Shown here: one piece after another, positions 33,963-42,772 of the stretch | How positions within the stretch are numbered: position 1 is the first letter of the stretch | Layout: each line of letters opens with the position of its first letter | Source: Streptomyces sp. S.PNR 29 | Lineage (GTDB): Bacteria > Actinomycetota > Actinomycetes > Streptomycetales > Streptomycetaceae | Assembly: GCF_030386795.1 (NCBI RefSeq) | Contig: NZ_JANUQM010000005.1 | Location: 62,001-126,000, forward strand | DNA length: 64,000 nt | Direction: 5' to 3' | Notes under the pieces: model-generated | Databases searched by the model: none | Told to the model about the DNA's origin: nothing | The model's input: only the letters and a program-made list of their open reading frames with translations | Translations under genes and position numbers: made by a program

Positions 33963-35185
33963 ATGCGCCAGCCGGGCGTGTAGTTACCGTGCAGCACCAG
34001 GGACGCGGCACCGACGGCGCCGACCGTCTCGCCGATGACGCTCTGCTCGATCGCGACGGGACGGATGGCCCGGGCGACGGACGTGCTGTTGACGGCCGTG
34101 TCGATCTCCTCGCGCACGAGGGGCTCGATGCCCCGCAGTCCCTCACCCCCGAGCACGACGCGGCCGACGTCGAGCAGGCTGGCCGCGCCCCGGACGGCCT
34201 GACCGATACGTCGGGCGGCGTGGCGTACGACGTCGCGGGCGTCCGGGTCGCCGCTGCGGGCGGCGCGGCGCAGGCGCTTCCAGTCCTCGTGCAGGGCGTC
34301 CGGTGTGCCGGCGAGGCCGATGCGGTCGGCCGCGGCCGGCCCGTGGCGTCGCAGCAGATCGTCGATGATCGCCGCCGGGGTGCAGTACGGGCCGAGGCAA
34401 CTGGTGCCGCCGCAGTGGCAGACCCGGTCGCCCGGCTCGACCGCCATGTGCCCGAACTCCCCGGCGTTGCCCGAATCGCCGTGCAGAACCGTGTTGTTGA
34501 GGACGATGCCGGCGCCGATGCCGGTACCCAGGTAGATGAACAGGAAGCTGCCCGCCCTGGCCTCGCCGCCGATCCAGCGTTCGCCGATGGCGGCGGCGGT
34601 GGCGTCGTTGTCCAGCGCTACGGGCATCTCGGTGGCCTCGGCGAACATCTTCGTCAGCGGCACGCGGTCCCAGCCGGGCAGGTTCGGCGGGGAGACGACG
34701 GCACCGGCGGAACCGTCGATCGGGCCGGGCGCCGCGACGCCCAGGCCCAGCAGCCGGTCGGGGTCCACGGCGGACCGGTCGACGAGGCGCAGCGCCGCGC
34801 GGGCCACCCGGTCCACGACGTCGGCGGGCTCGCTCGGCATGGTGAGCCGGAGCCGGCGGGTCATGACCGCCTCGCCGGCGAGGTCGACCAGGACGATGAC
34901 GGCCGCGTCGGGATCGAGGTGGACGCCGAGCGCGTAGGCGCCGTCGGGGCGGGGGGACAGCAGCGTGCGGCGCTTGCCTCCGTTGGACGGGGCGTGGCCG
35001 GACTCCGTCACCAGGCCGGCGTCGAGCAGCTTGCGGACGACGTTGGAGACGGTCTGGTTGGTCAGGCCCGTGAGCACCGCCAGCTCGACACGGCTCACCG
35101 GGCCCCTCGTGCGGATGGCGTCCAGCACGACGGCCTGGTTGTAGCCGCCCACCCGCGGCAGGTTCGTCCCACCGAGCCTCGTCAC
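33941..35185 (-). CDS. ROK-family transcriptional repressor of the alpha-mannosidase/ABC locus
   Basis: A 414-residue protein: winged helix (about 20-70; SRVELAVLTGLTNQTVSNVVRKLL), then a ROK sugar-kinase fold with LGTGIGAGIVL, EFGHMAVEPG and the zinc motif CHCGGTSC. Divergence from the ABC importer and GH38 genes makes these its likely targets, released by a mannose-related sugar. The GTG at 35185 lies 16 bases from AGGAGG; between them is a four-codon minicistron (35196-35182) whose stop overlaps this start, so translational coupling may set its level. Confidence 0.87.
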   Translation of the reverse strand: MTRLGGTNLPRVGGYNQAVVLDAIRTRGPVSRVELAVLTGLTNQTVSNVVRKLLDAGLVTESGHAPSNGGKRRTLLSPRPDGAYALGVHLDPDAAVIVLVDLAGEAVMTRRLRLTMPSEPADVVDRVARAALRLVDRSAVDPDRLLGLGVAAPGPIDGSAGAVVSPPNLPGWDRVPLTKMFAEATEMPVALDNDATAAAIGERWIGGEARAGSFLFIYLGTGIGAGIVLNNTVLHGDSGNAGEFGHMAVEPGDRVCHCGGTSCLGPYCTPAAIIDDLLRRHGPAAADRIGLAGTPDALHEDWKRLRRAARSGDPDARDVVRHAARRIGQAVRGAASLLDVGRVVLGGEGLRGIEPLVREEIDTAVNSTSVARAIRPVAIEQSVIGETVGAVGAASLVLHGNYTPGWRMLTEASG

Positions 35186-35196
35186 CTGTCGGTCAC
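35182..35196 (-). other. Four-codon minicistron overlapping the ROK start
   Basis: GTG ACC GAC AGG TGA follows the strong AGGAGGAGC by 5 bases; its TGA overlaps the GTG of the ROK gene (GTGA shared). It may be a leader cistron that feeds ribosomes into the ROK gene, or a chance result of the small tandem repeat CAGGTGAC-CGA-CAGGTGAC. Confidence 0.4.
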
Positions 35197-35251
35197 CTGC
35201 CGCTCCTCCTGATATCGGTGATCCGTGCCGAAAGTTTACACACCGGAAGCG

Positions 35252-35280
35252 TTGACTTAATCCATCAATTGGATTTAGCT
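35252..35280 (+). promoter_or_regulatory. Promoter of the ABC/alpha-mannosidase operon with ROK operator
   Basis: -35 TTGACT (35252-35257) and -10-like TTAGCT (35275-35280) flank AATCCA-TCAAT-TGGATT (35259-35275), a perfect 6-bp dyad in an AT-rich island. A repressor bound there would occupy the promoter spacer; the divergent ROK protein is the obvious candidate. The remainder of the 35186-35411 gap has no gene. Confidence 0.65.
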
Positions 35281-35411
35281 GTGCGCCACCAAGCCGGGCC
35301 CGCAAGGCCAGGTCGCGCGGGGTGGCGCCGAGTGGAACGCCTCGTTCGAGCTGCCCGAAGCCCGCACTCAGTCGCGGCTTCCCCTCAGGTTCGCGTTCCG
35401 GAGGAACCACA

Positions 35412-36788
35412 GTGCGTTCGAGACTTTTCGCTGCCGCAGCCCTCACCGCCACCACCGCCCTGCTCGTCTCCGGCTGCGGTTCGGGGTCCTCGGGCAGCTC
35501 CGCCAAGTCGATCAAGGTCGTCTACTGGCAGAACCTGGACAGCAACAACAAGCTCCATGCCGACTTCCTCGCCTCGATGGTCAAGCAGTTCACCAAGGCC
35601 AACCCGGGCACCAAGGTGACCCTCGTCCCGGTCACCGCCTCGGAGAACGACTACTACACCAAGATCCAGCTGATGATGCGGTCCCCCGCGACCGCCCCCG
35701 ATCTGGTCTACGAGGACACCTTCCTGATCAACTCCGACATCGCGAGCGGCTACCTCAAGCCGCTCGACGCCTACCTGGCCAAGTGGAGCGACTGGTCGAA
35801 GTTCGCCCCGGCTTCCAAGAACGCGGTGCGCGGCGGCTCGGACGGCAAGATGTACGGCGTCCCGGACGGCACCGACACCCGCGGGATCTGGTACAACAAG
35901 CAGCTCTTCACCAAGGCCGGGATCTCCGTGCCCTGGCAGCCGAAGACCTGGGACGACATCCTCAGCGCGGCCAGGAAGATCAAGGCGAAGCTGCCCGGTG
36001 TCGTCCCGCTGAACCTCTACACCGGCACGGCGGGCGGCGAGGCCTCCTCCATGCAGGGCTTCGAGATGCTGCTGTACGGCACTCCGGCGGGCGACAAGTC
36101 CCTCTACGACGCCGGCCAGAAGAAGTGGGTCGTGGGCAGCAAGGCCTTCAAGGACTCGCTCGACTTCGTCCACACCGTCTACCACGAGAAGCTCGGCCCT
36201 CCGGTGGACCAGGCCCTCGGTGCCAACTTCGGTACCACCGTCGGCACCGAACTGTTCCCCCAGGGCAAGCTGGCGATGGACATCGACGGCTCCTGGATGC
36301 CCAACAACTGGGGCCCCACCAGCTCCAAACCGTGGAGCCAGTGGAAGACGGTGATCGGCACCGCGGCCATGCCCACCCAGAACGGCCAGGCACCCGGCAA
36401 GGTCAGCATGTCCGGCGGCTGGGCCTGGTCGATCCCGGCGAAGGCCAAGAACCCTGATCTGGCCTGGAAGTTCCTCACCACCGTCCAGACGAAGGCCAAC
36501 CACGCCAAGTGGAACGCCATCAACGCCGGCATCGCGGTCCGCACGGACGCCGCCAGTGACCCGGCATATCTGAACGCCGTGGAGACCAACAAGTTCTTCA
36601 CCGACCTCGTGAAGTACACCCACTACCGGCCCGGCCTGCCCGTCTACAACCAGGTCTCGACCGCGATCCAGAAGGCCATGGAATCGGTGACCACGAACCA
36701 GGCCTCCGTCGGCGAGGCGGCCGCCACCTACGACAGTGATGTGAAGGCCGCCGTGGGCGGTGACAAGACCGTCAAGGGTGCCCCGTGA
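35412..36788 (+). CDS. Extracellular solute-binding lipoprotein (family 1, sugar)
   Basis: A 458-residue lipoprotein with a lipobox, LLVSGC, near residue 21 and a Gly/Ser linker. The mature part (KVVYWQNLDSNN, PDLVYEDTFLINSD, YGVPDGTDTRGIWYNKQLF, MSGGWAWSIPAKAKN) is a type I sugar-binding fold. GGAGGAACCACA precedes the GTG at 35412. It is the first gene of the operon with two permeases and a GH38 alpha-mannosidase, so mannosides or oligomannosides are the likely substrates. It overlaps the next gene by 4 bases. Confidence 0.92.
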   Translation: MRSRLFAAAALTATTALLVSGCGSGSSGSSAKSIKVVYWQNLDSNNKLHADFLASMVKQFTKANPGTKVTLVPVTASENDYYTKIQLMMRSPATAPDLVYEDTFLINSDIASGYLKPLDAYLAKWSDWSKFAPASKNAVRGGSDGKMYGVPDGTDTRGIWYNKQLFTKAGISVPWQPKTWDDILSAARKIKAKLPGVVPLNLYTGTAGGEASSMQGFEMLLYGTPAGDKSLYDAGQKKWVVGSKAFKDSLDFVHTVYHEKLGPPVDQALGANFGTTVGTELFPQGKLAMDIDGSWMPNNWGPTSSKPWSQWKTVIGTAAMPTQNGQAPGKVSMSGGWAWSIPAKAKNPDLAWKFLTTVQTKANHAKWNAINAGIAVRTDAASDPAYLNAVETNKFFTDLVKYTHYRPGLPVYNQVSTAIQKAMESVTTNQASVGEAAATYDSDVKAAVGGDKTVKGAP

Positions 36789-37714
36789 CCGCGCTGACCT
36801 CGGCGCCCCGCAAGGCCGGCGACCGCCACCGGCCCGGCGGGGCGCCGCCCGCCGCCGTACGGTCCCTGCTGCGCGGCCTGCCGATGCTGCCGTCGCTGGT
36901 CCTGCTGGCCGTCTTCCTGGCCGGACCGATCGCTTACTGCGTGTACTACGCGTTCACCGACATGCAGCTCACCGGCGCGGCCGGCACGCACTTCGTGGGC
37001 CTGGACAACTTCCAGCGGGCGCTCGACGACACCGACTTCCTGAACGCGGTCTGGCTGACGCTGGCGTTCGTCCTCGGCTCCGCCGTCGTCGGCCAGAACA
37101 CCCTGGGGCTGGCGCTGGCCGTGCTGATGGAGAAGGCGGAGAAGCCGGTCCGGGCGCTCACCAACGGCGTCGTCATCGGCGCCTGGGTGCTGCCCGAGGT
37201 GGTCGCCGGCTATCTCATGTACGCGTTCTTCTACCGCCAGGGCTCGCTCAACGCCATCCTGGACGCCCTGCACCTGCCGCAGCAGAACTGGTTGTACACG
37301 ATGCCGATCCTGGCGGTGTGCCTCGCCAACGTCTGGCGGGGCACGGCGTTTTCGATGATGGTCTTCTCCGCCGCCCTCAACGACGTGCCGCAGGAGCTGA
37401 CCGAGGCGGCCGAGATGGACGGTGCGGGTCCCTGGCAGCGGCTGTGGCGGGTCGTGCTGCCGGTCATCCGGCGGTCGATCATGACCAACCTGATGCTGAT
37501 CACGCTGCAGACGCTCTCCGTCTTCGGCCTGATCTACACCATGACCCGCGGCGGACCGGGCAACAAGAGCGAGACCCTGCCGATCTTCATGTACCAGCAG
37601 GCGTTCCAGAACAGCCTCATCGGCTACGGCACGGCGATCGCCCTGGTCCTGCTGGTGGTCGGCGCCCTGTTCTCCGTCGTGTACATCCGGCTGCTGAAAC
37701 TGGAGGACGACTGA
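36785..37714 (+). CDS. Carbohydrate ABC transporter permease (CUT1, MalF-like)
   Basis: A 309-residue permease with six predicted helices and the EAA loop TEAAEMDGAGPWQRLWRVVLP. The conserved ending MTRGGPGNKSETLPIFMYQQAF is typical of MalF-like sugar permeases. The GTG start overlaps the binding-protein stop (GTGA) and its stop shares one base with the start of the next permease (TGATG). It pairs with that permease to take in a mannose-containing sugar. The ATPase is missing from the operon. Confidence 0.92.
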   Translation: MTALTSAPRKAGDRHRPGGAPPAAVRSLLRGLPMLPSLVLLAVFLAGPIAYCVYYAFTDMQLTGAAGTHFVGLDNFQRALDDTDFLNAVWLTLAFVLGSAVVGQNTLGLALAVLMEKAEKPVRALTNGVVIGAWVLPEVVAGYLMYAFFYRQGSLNAILDALHLPQQNWLYTMPILAVCLANVWRGTAFSMMVFSAALNDVPQELTEAAEMDGAGPWQRLWRVVLPVIRRSIMTNLMLITLQTLSVFGLIYTMTRGGPGNKSETLPIFMYQQAFQNSLIGYGTAIALVLLVVGALFSVVYIRLLKLEDD

Positions 37715-38613
37715 TGGCCGCCGTCGCTTCCCCGCCCGCCAGTCCGGCCCGGCGGAGTACGACCACCCCCGCACCGCAGGCCTCGCGACGGCGCCGCCCC
37801 CTCCCCGGCCGTATCGCGGTGAACGCCGTTCTGCTGGCGGTCTCGCTTGCGTACGTCCTGCCCCTGCTGTGGATGCTGCTGGCCTCGGTCAGCCACACCA
37901 ACAGCTTCCGGCTGACCTGGCCGTCGTCGCTCACGCTCGGCAACTTCGACGCGATCCTCAACGTCGACACCACCTACCGGCCGCTGTTCGACAGCCTGCT
38001 GCTGTGCGGCTTCGGGACGCTGGTGACGGTGGTGGTGTCGGTGCTGGCCGCCTATCCGCTGTCCCGGTACCGGTCGCGGCTGCGCCGCCCGTTCCTGTAC
38101 ACGATCCTGTTCTCCACCGGGCTGCCCATCACCGCAGTGATGATCCCGGTCTACAGCATGTTCGTGCAGGTGAACCTCATCGACTCGATGCCCGGTACGA
38201 CGCTGTTCCTGGCCGCGTCCGCGCTGCCGTTCGGGATCTGGCTGATGAAGAGCTTCATGGACGGTGTGCCGATCGTGCTGGAGGAGTCCGCCCGGATCGA
38301 CGGCGCGAACACCCTTCAGGTGCTGTGGCGGATCGTCCTGCCGCTGATGCGCCCCGGCGTCATCGTGGTCACGATCTTCACCTTCATCGGCATGTGGGGG
38401 AACTTCTTCGTCCCCTTCATCCTGCTGCTGTCCCCGGAGAAACTCCCCGCGTCCGTCAGCGTGTTCACCTTTCTCAGCGCCCACGACCAGACACAGTACG
38501 GGCAACTGTCGGCGTTCTCGATGCTCTACTCCCTGCCCGTCGTGATGCTCTACCTGCTGCTGTCCCGGAAGCTGGGCGGCGGCTTCGCGCTGGGCGGCGC
38601 GCTCAAGGGCTGA
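37714..38613 (+). CDS. Carbohydrate ABC transporter permease (CUT1, MalG-like)
   Basis: A 299-residue permease with a basic N-terminus, six predicted helices and the EAA loop EESARIDGANTLQVLWRIVLP. It completes the importer with the MalF-like partner. Its stop lies 30 bases before the GH38 start; no terminator is seen in between, so GH38 is probably on the same transcript. Confidence 0.92.
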   Translation: MAAVASPPASPARRSTTTPAPQASRRRRPLPGRIAVNAVLLAVSLAYVLPLLWMLLASVSHTNSFRLTWPSSLTLGNFDAILNVDTTYRPLFDSLLLCGFGTLVTVVVSVLAAYPLSRYRSRLRRPFLYTILFSTGLPITAVMIPVYSMFVQVNLIDSMPGTTLFLAASALPFGIWLMKSFMDGVPIVLEESARIDGANTLQVLWRIVLPLMRPGVIVVTIFTFIGMWGNFFVPFILLLSPEKLPASVSVFTFLSAHDQTQYGQLSAFSMLYSLPVVMLYLLLSRKLGGGFALGGALKG

Positions 38614-38643
38614 CCCCCACACCTCCCACGGAAGACCACCTCC

Positions 38644-41600
38644 ATGCACTACGACCGTGAACTCACCGAGCAGCGGCTCGCCCGGGTGCTGAACGAACGC
38701 ATCCGCCCGGCCGTCCACGCCCGGTCGGTCCCCCTCCGGGTCGAGATCTGGAACGTGCCCGGCGAACCGGTGCCGGTCCACGAGGGCCTGTCCGCGCCCT
38801 ACCGCCCGGCACGGGTCGGCGACCGGTGGGGTCCCGCCTGGTCGACGAGCTGGTTCCGGGTCAGCGGCTCGATCCCGGCCGAGTGGGCGGGGCTGCCCGT
38901 CGAGGCCGTGCTCGACCTGGGGTTCTCCCCGCACTCCCCCGGCTTCTCCGCCGAGGGCCTGGTCCACCGGGCCGACGGCACCGCCGTGAAGGCGCTCAAC
39001 CCGCGCAACACCTGGCTGCCGGTCACCGCGTCGGCCGCCGGCGGCGAGGAGGTCGTCCGGTACATCGAGGCCGCCGCCAACCCCGTCGTCATGCACACCG
39101 CCCCCGACCGGCTCACGTTCGGTCCGACATCGGTCGGCGGACGCGCGCCCTGGCTGGGCGACCCGGCCGCCGACCCCGGTGAACCGCTGTACCGGCTGCG
39201 GCGGCTGGACCTCGCCGTCTTCGACCGGGAGGTCCACGAACTCGTACAGGACCTGGAGGTGCTCGGGCAGCTGATGCAGGAGCTGCCCGTGGAGTCGCCG
39301 CGCCGCTGGCAGATTCTGCGGGCGGTCGAACACGCCCTGGACGCGGTGGACCTGCAGGACGTCGGCGGCAGCGCTGCCGCGGCACGCGCGGCGCTGGCCC
39401 CGGCGCTGGCGGCACCGGCGAGTGCGAGCGCGCACCGCATCTCCGCGGTCGGGCACGCCCACATCGACACGGCCTGGCTCTGGCCGCTGCGCGAGACGGT
39501 GCGCAAGGTCGCCCGTACGGTCTCCAATGTCACCCAGCTCATGGACGACCACCCTGAGTTCCGTTTCGTGATGTCCCAGGCGCAGCAGCTGGCCTGGCTC
39601 AAGGAGCACCGGCCCGACGTGTACGAGCGCGCCCGGGAGAAGGTGAAGACCGGGCAGTTCCTGCCCACCGGCAGCCTGTGGGTGGAACCCGACACGAACC
39701 TCAGCGGCGGCGAGTCGCTGGTCCGCCAGTTCGTCCACGGCAAGCGGTTCTACGTGGAGGAGTTCGGCGTCGAGACCGAGGAGATGTGGCTGCCGGACAC
39801 CTTCGGCTACAACGCCGCCCTGCCCCAGCTGATGAAGCTGGCGGGGGTGCGCTGGTTCCTCACCCAGAAGATCTCCTGGAACACCACCAACAAGTTCCCG
39901 CACCACACCTTCTGGTGGGAGGGCATCGACGGCACCCGGATCTTCAGCCACTTCCCGCCCGTCGACAGCTACAACGGCGACCTGTCCGGCGCCGACATCG
40001 CCCACAGCGTGCGCAACTTCCAGGACAAGGCCGCCGCCAACCACTCCCTCATCCCCTTCGGCTACGGCGACGGCGGCGGTGGCCCCACCCGCGAGATGCT
40101 GGCCCGCGCCGCCCGGCTGGCCGATCTGGAGGGCTCGGCCCGGGTCACGCTGGAGCGGCCCGCCACCTTCTTCGCCCGCGCGCACGCCGAGTACGAGGCG
40201 AACGGCGGCGCCCCGGTGTGGTCCGGCGAGCTGTACCTGGAATTCCACCGGGGGACGCTGACCAGCCAGCTCGCCACCAAGCAGGGCAACCGGCGCAGCG
40301 AGCACCTGCTGCGCGAGGCCGAGCTGTGGGCGGCCACCGCCGCCGTGCGGCACGGCCACCCGTACCCGTACGAGGCACTGGACCGGCTCTGGAAGACGGT
40401 GCTGCTGCACCAGTTCCACGACATCCTGCCGGGGACGTCGATCGCCTGGGTGCACCGCGAGGCCGAGGAGACGTACCAGGCCGTCGCCCGGGAGCTGGAA
40501 CAGATCGTCGAGGACGCGCAGCGCGCCCTGGCCGGGCCCGGCGAGGGGAGGGTCGTCTTCAACGCCGCCCCGCACGCCCGCGGGGACGTCCCGGCACTCG
40601 GCGCGGCTGTCCGCACCGGCCCGGCCGAGGGCAACGTGCCGCCGGTCGCTGACGGCGACGGCTTCCTCCTGGACAACGGCCTGATCCGGGTGACCGTCGA
40701 CGCACGGGGCCTGATCACGTCCGCCCACGACCGCACCGCCGACCGTGAGGCACTGCCGCCCGGTGCGGTCGCCAACCTGCTCCAGCTGCACCAGGACTTC
40801 CCCAACCAGTGGGACGCCTGGGACGTCGACGCCTTCCACCGCAACACGGTCCGCGACCTCACGGACGCCGAGTCGGTCACCGCGGCGGAGGGGGCCGTCC
40901 GCGTGGTCCGCGCCTTCGGGGCTTCACGGATCGAACAGCACCTGACCCTGCCCGCCGGTTCCAGGCGTCTCGTCATCGACACCGTCGTCGACTGGCACGA
41001 GAAGGAGAAACTCCTCAAGGCCGCCTTCCCGCTGGACGTCCGCGCCGCGCACTCCAGCGCCGAGATCCCCTTCGGACACGTCGAACGGCCCACCCACACC
41101 AACACCAGCTGGGACGCCGCCAAGTTCGAGGTCTGCGCCCACCGGTTCCTGCACGTCGGCGAACGCGACTGGGGCGCCGCCCTGGTCAACGACTCCACCT
41201 ACGGCCATGACGTCACCCGCGATGTCCGGCCCGACGGCGGCACCACGACCACGGTCCGGCTCTCCCTGCTGCGCGCCCCCCGCTTCCCCGACCCGGACAC
41301 CGACCAGGGCACCCACCGGCTCCGCTACGCCCTGGTCGTCGGCGCCGGTATCGCCGACGCCGTGCGCGAGGGCTACCACTTCAACCTGCCCGAACGCGTC
41401 CGCCAGGGCAGCACGCCCGTCGCTCCGCTGCTCTCGGTCGACCACGCGGGGGTCGTCGTGGAGGCCGTCAAGCTCGCCGACGACCGGTCCGGCGACATCG
41501 TCGTCCGTCTCTACGAGTCCCACGGCACCCGCGCCCGCGCCACCCTCACCGCCGGCTTCCCCTTCACCTCCGCCACCACGACCGACCTCCTGGAACGCCC

Positions 41601-41700
41601 ACTCGACGACCCGACGAGCCATCAGGTCACCGGTGACACCGTCCGGTTGACCCTGCGCCCCTTCCAGATCCTCACCCTCCGGTTCCGCCTCACCCGGTGA
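38644..41700 (+). CDS. Alpha-mannosidase, glycoside hydrolase family 38
   Basis: A 1018-residue cytoplasmic enzyme with an N-terminal beta domain, the GH38 catalytic domain and large C-terminal beta domains. Zinc-binding His271 and Asp... appear in HAHIDTAWLWPL (H271-x-H273, D275), and the nucleophile is Asp385 in EEMWLPDTFGYN. GH38 enzymes retain configuration and release mannose from alpha-mannosides. No signal peptide, so substrate must be imported first, in keeping with the ABC genes upstream. Its 3' end overlaps the convergent binding-protein gene by 11 bases. Confidence 0.92.
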   Translation: MHYDRELTEQRLARVLNERIRPAVHARSVPLRVEIWNVPGEPVPVHEGLSAPYRPARVGDRWGPAWSTSWFRVSGSIPAEWAGLPVEAVLDLGFSPHSPGFSAEGLVHRADGTAVKALNPRNTWLPVTASAAGGEEVVRYIEAAANPVVMHTAPDRLTFGPTSVGGRAPWLGDPAADPGEPLYRLRRLDLAVFDREVHELVQDLEVLGQLMQELPVESPRRWQILRAVEHALDAVDLQDVGGSAAAARAALAPALAAPASASAHRISAVGHAHIDTAWLWPLRETVRKVARTVSNVTQLMDDHPEFRFVMSQAQQLAWLKEHRPDVYERAREKVKTGQFLPTGSLWVEPDTNLSGGESLVRQFVHGKRFYVEEFGVETEEMWLPDTFGYNAALPQLMKLAGVRWFLTQKISWNTTNKFPHHTFWWEGIDGTRIFSHFPPVDSYNGDLSGADIAHSVRNFQDKAAANHSLIPFGYGDGGGGPTREMLARAARLADLEGSARVTLERPATFFARAHAEYEANGGAPVWSGELYLEFHRGTLTSQLATKQGNRRSEHLLREAELWAATAAVRHGHPYPYEALDRLWKTVLLHQFHDILPGTSIAWVHREAEETYQAVARELEQIVEDAQRALAGPGEGRVVFNAAPHARGDVPALGAAVRTGPAEGNVPPVADGDGFLLDNGLIRVTVDARGLITSAHDRTADREALPPGAVANLLQLHQDFPNQWDAWDVDAFHRNTVRDLTDAESVTAAEGAVRVVRAFGASRIEQHLTLPAGSRRLVIDTVVDWHEKEKLLKAAFPLDVRAAHSSAEIPFGHVERPTHTNTSWDAAKFEVCAHRFLHVGERDWGAALVNDSTYGHDVTRDVRPDGGTTTTVRLSLLRAPRFPDPDTDQGTHRLRYALVVGAGIADAVREGYHFNLPERVRQGSTPVAPLLSVDHAGVVVEAVKLADDRSGDIVVRLYESHGTRARATLTAGFPFTSATTTDLLERPLDDPTSHQVTGDTVRLTLRPFQILTLRFRLTR

Positions 41701-42772
41701 GCCCGGCCCGGTCGCAGGCCGCCCGGAGCGCCGGTGTGCAGATCTGCTCGACGGTGTACGCACCGTCCTTGACGAGGACCTGCTCGATCGTGTCGGCCGT
41801 CACCGCCCTGGGGGTCAGCAGCACGGCCGGGATGCGCTCGGTGGTGGGGCTGTCGATCGTCGTCGTGGCGATGTCGCCGAGGTCCTCACCGCGGCCCAGG
41901 GCGACGGCCATGGCGGCCGCCGAGTCGGCCTCCGTCTCGAACGGTTTGTACACCGTCATGTACTGCTCGCCCTTGACGATCCGCCGTACGGCGTCCAGAT
42001 CGGCGTCCTGACCGGTGACGGGAGGCAGGGGGTGGACACCGGCGCTCTTGAGCGCGGAGATGACCCCTGCGGCGATGGAGTCGTTGGCCGCGAGGACGCC
42101 GCCGATCCGGTCCGGGCCCAGCGCCGTGATGGCGGCGGACATGTTGGCGTGGGCGTTCTCCGACCGCCAGCCCAGGGTGTCGTACGACCTGCCGATCTTC
42201 ACCTTGCCGGTGAGGACGGACAGCGCGCCCCTGCGGAACCAGGCGGCGTTGGGGCTGGTCGGGTCGCCGTTCATCATGACGACGCTCCGGCTGTTCGCCG
42301 TGTCGCCCATGGCCTTCAGCAGCGCCTCGCCCTGGAGCCTGCCGACCTGCGCGCCGTCGAAACTCACGAAACCCGAGATCGGGCCCTCGGCAAGCCGGTC
42401 GTAGGCGACGACCGGGACGTCCGCCCGGCGCGCCTCCTGGATGGAGGAGCGGAGCGCTCTGCTGTCGGCGGCGTCGAGGATCAGGACCCTGACCCCCTTG
42501 GTGATCATGGAGGTCACCTGGTTCTGCTGCCGCGCCGCGTCGTTCTCGGCGTTGGCGTACGCGATGGTGCAGCCGGGGCACAGCTCCTTCACCCGCTTCT
42601 CGATCAGCGGCTTGTCGGAATGCTCCCAGCGGGGGGTCGCCCGGTTGGGGAGGAGCAGTCCGACGGTGAAGGTGTCCGTGCCGGCACCGTCGTCTCCCCC
42701 ACAGGCGGCCAGGGACACCGTCATGACGACCGCGACGAGTGCCGCGACGACATGCCGCGCGCGGGTTTTCAC
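41690..42772 (-). CDS. Orphan xylose/ribose-type sugar-binding lipoprotein
   Basis: A 360-residue lipoprotein with a lipobox (SLAAC near residue 23) and a periplasmic-binding-protein-4 fold (TFTVGLLLPN, VAYDRLAEGPISG, VSFDG, LAANDSIAAGVISALK, PPVTGQDADLDA, YMTVYKPFETEA). It closely resembles the lipoprotein at 45605-46711, including the Cys pairs (LCPGC; ICTPALRAACDRAGL). No permease or ATPase accompanies it. Its start overlaps the stop of a SpoIIE-type phosphatase gene by 4 bases, so it is translated with a signalling protein, suggesting a sensory rather than purely transport role. Confidence 0.88.
   Translation of the reverse strand: MKTRARHVVAALVAVVMTVSLAACGGDDGAGTDTFTVGLLLPNRATPRWEHSDKPLIEKRVKELCPGCTIAYANAENDAARQQNQVTSMITKGVRVLILDAADSRALRSSIQEARRADVPVVAYDRLAEGPISGFVSFDGAQVGRLQGEALLKAMGDTANSRSVVMMNGDPTSPNAAWFRRGALSVLTGKVKIGRSYDTLGWRSENAHANMSAAITALGPDRIGGVLAANDSIAAGVISALKSAGVHPLPPVTGQDADLDAVRRIVKGEQYMTVYKPFETEADSAAAMAVALGRGEDLGDIATTTIDSPTTERIPAVLLTPRAVTADTIEQVLVKDGAYTVEQICTPALRAACDRAGLTG

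Noticed and set aside
37624..40839. 1071-codon open frame on the minus strand opposite the permease and GH38 genes
   Set aside because: It spans several real genes on the other strand and has no recognisable domain; a shadow of third-position GC.
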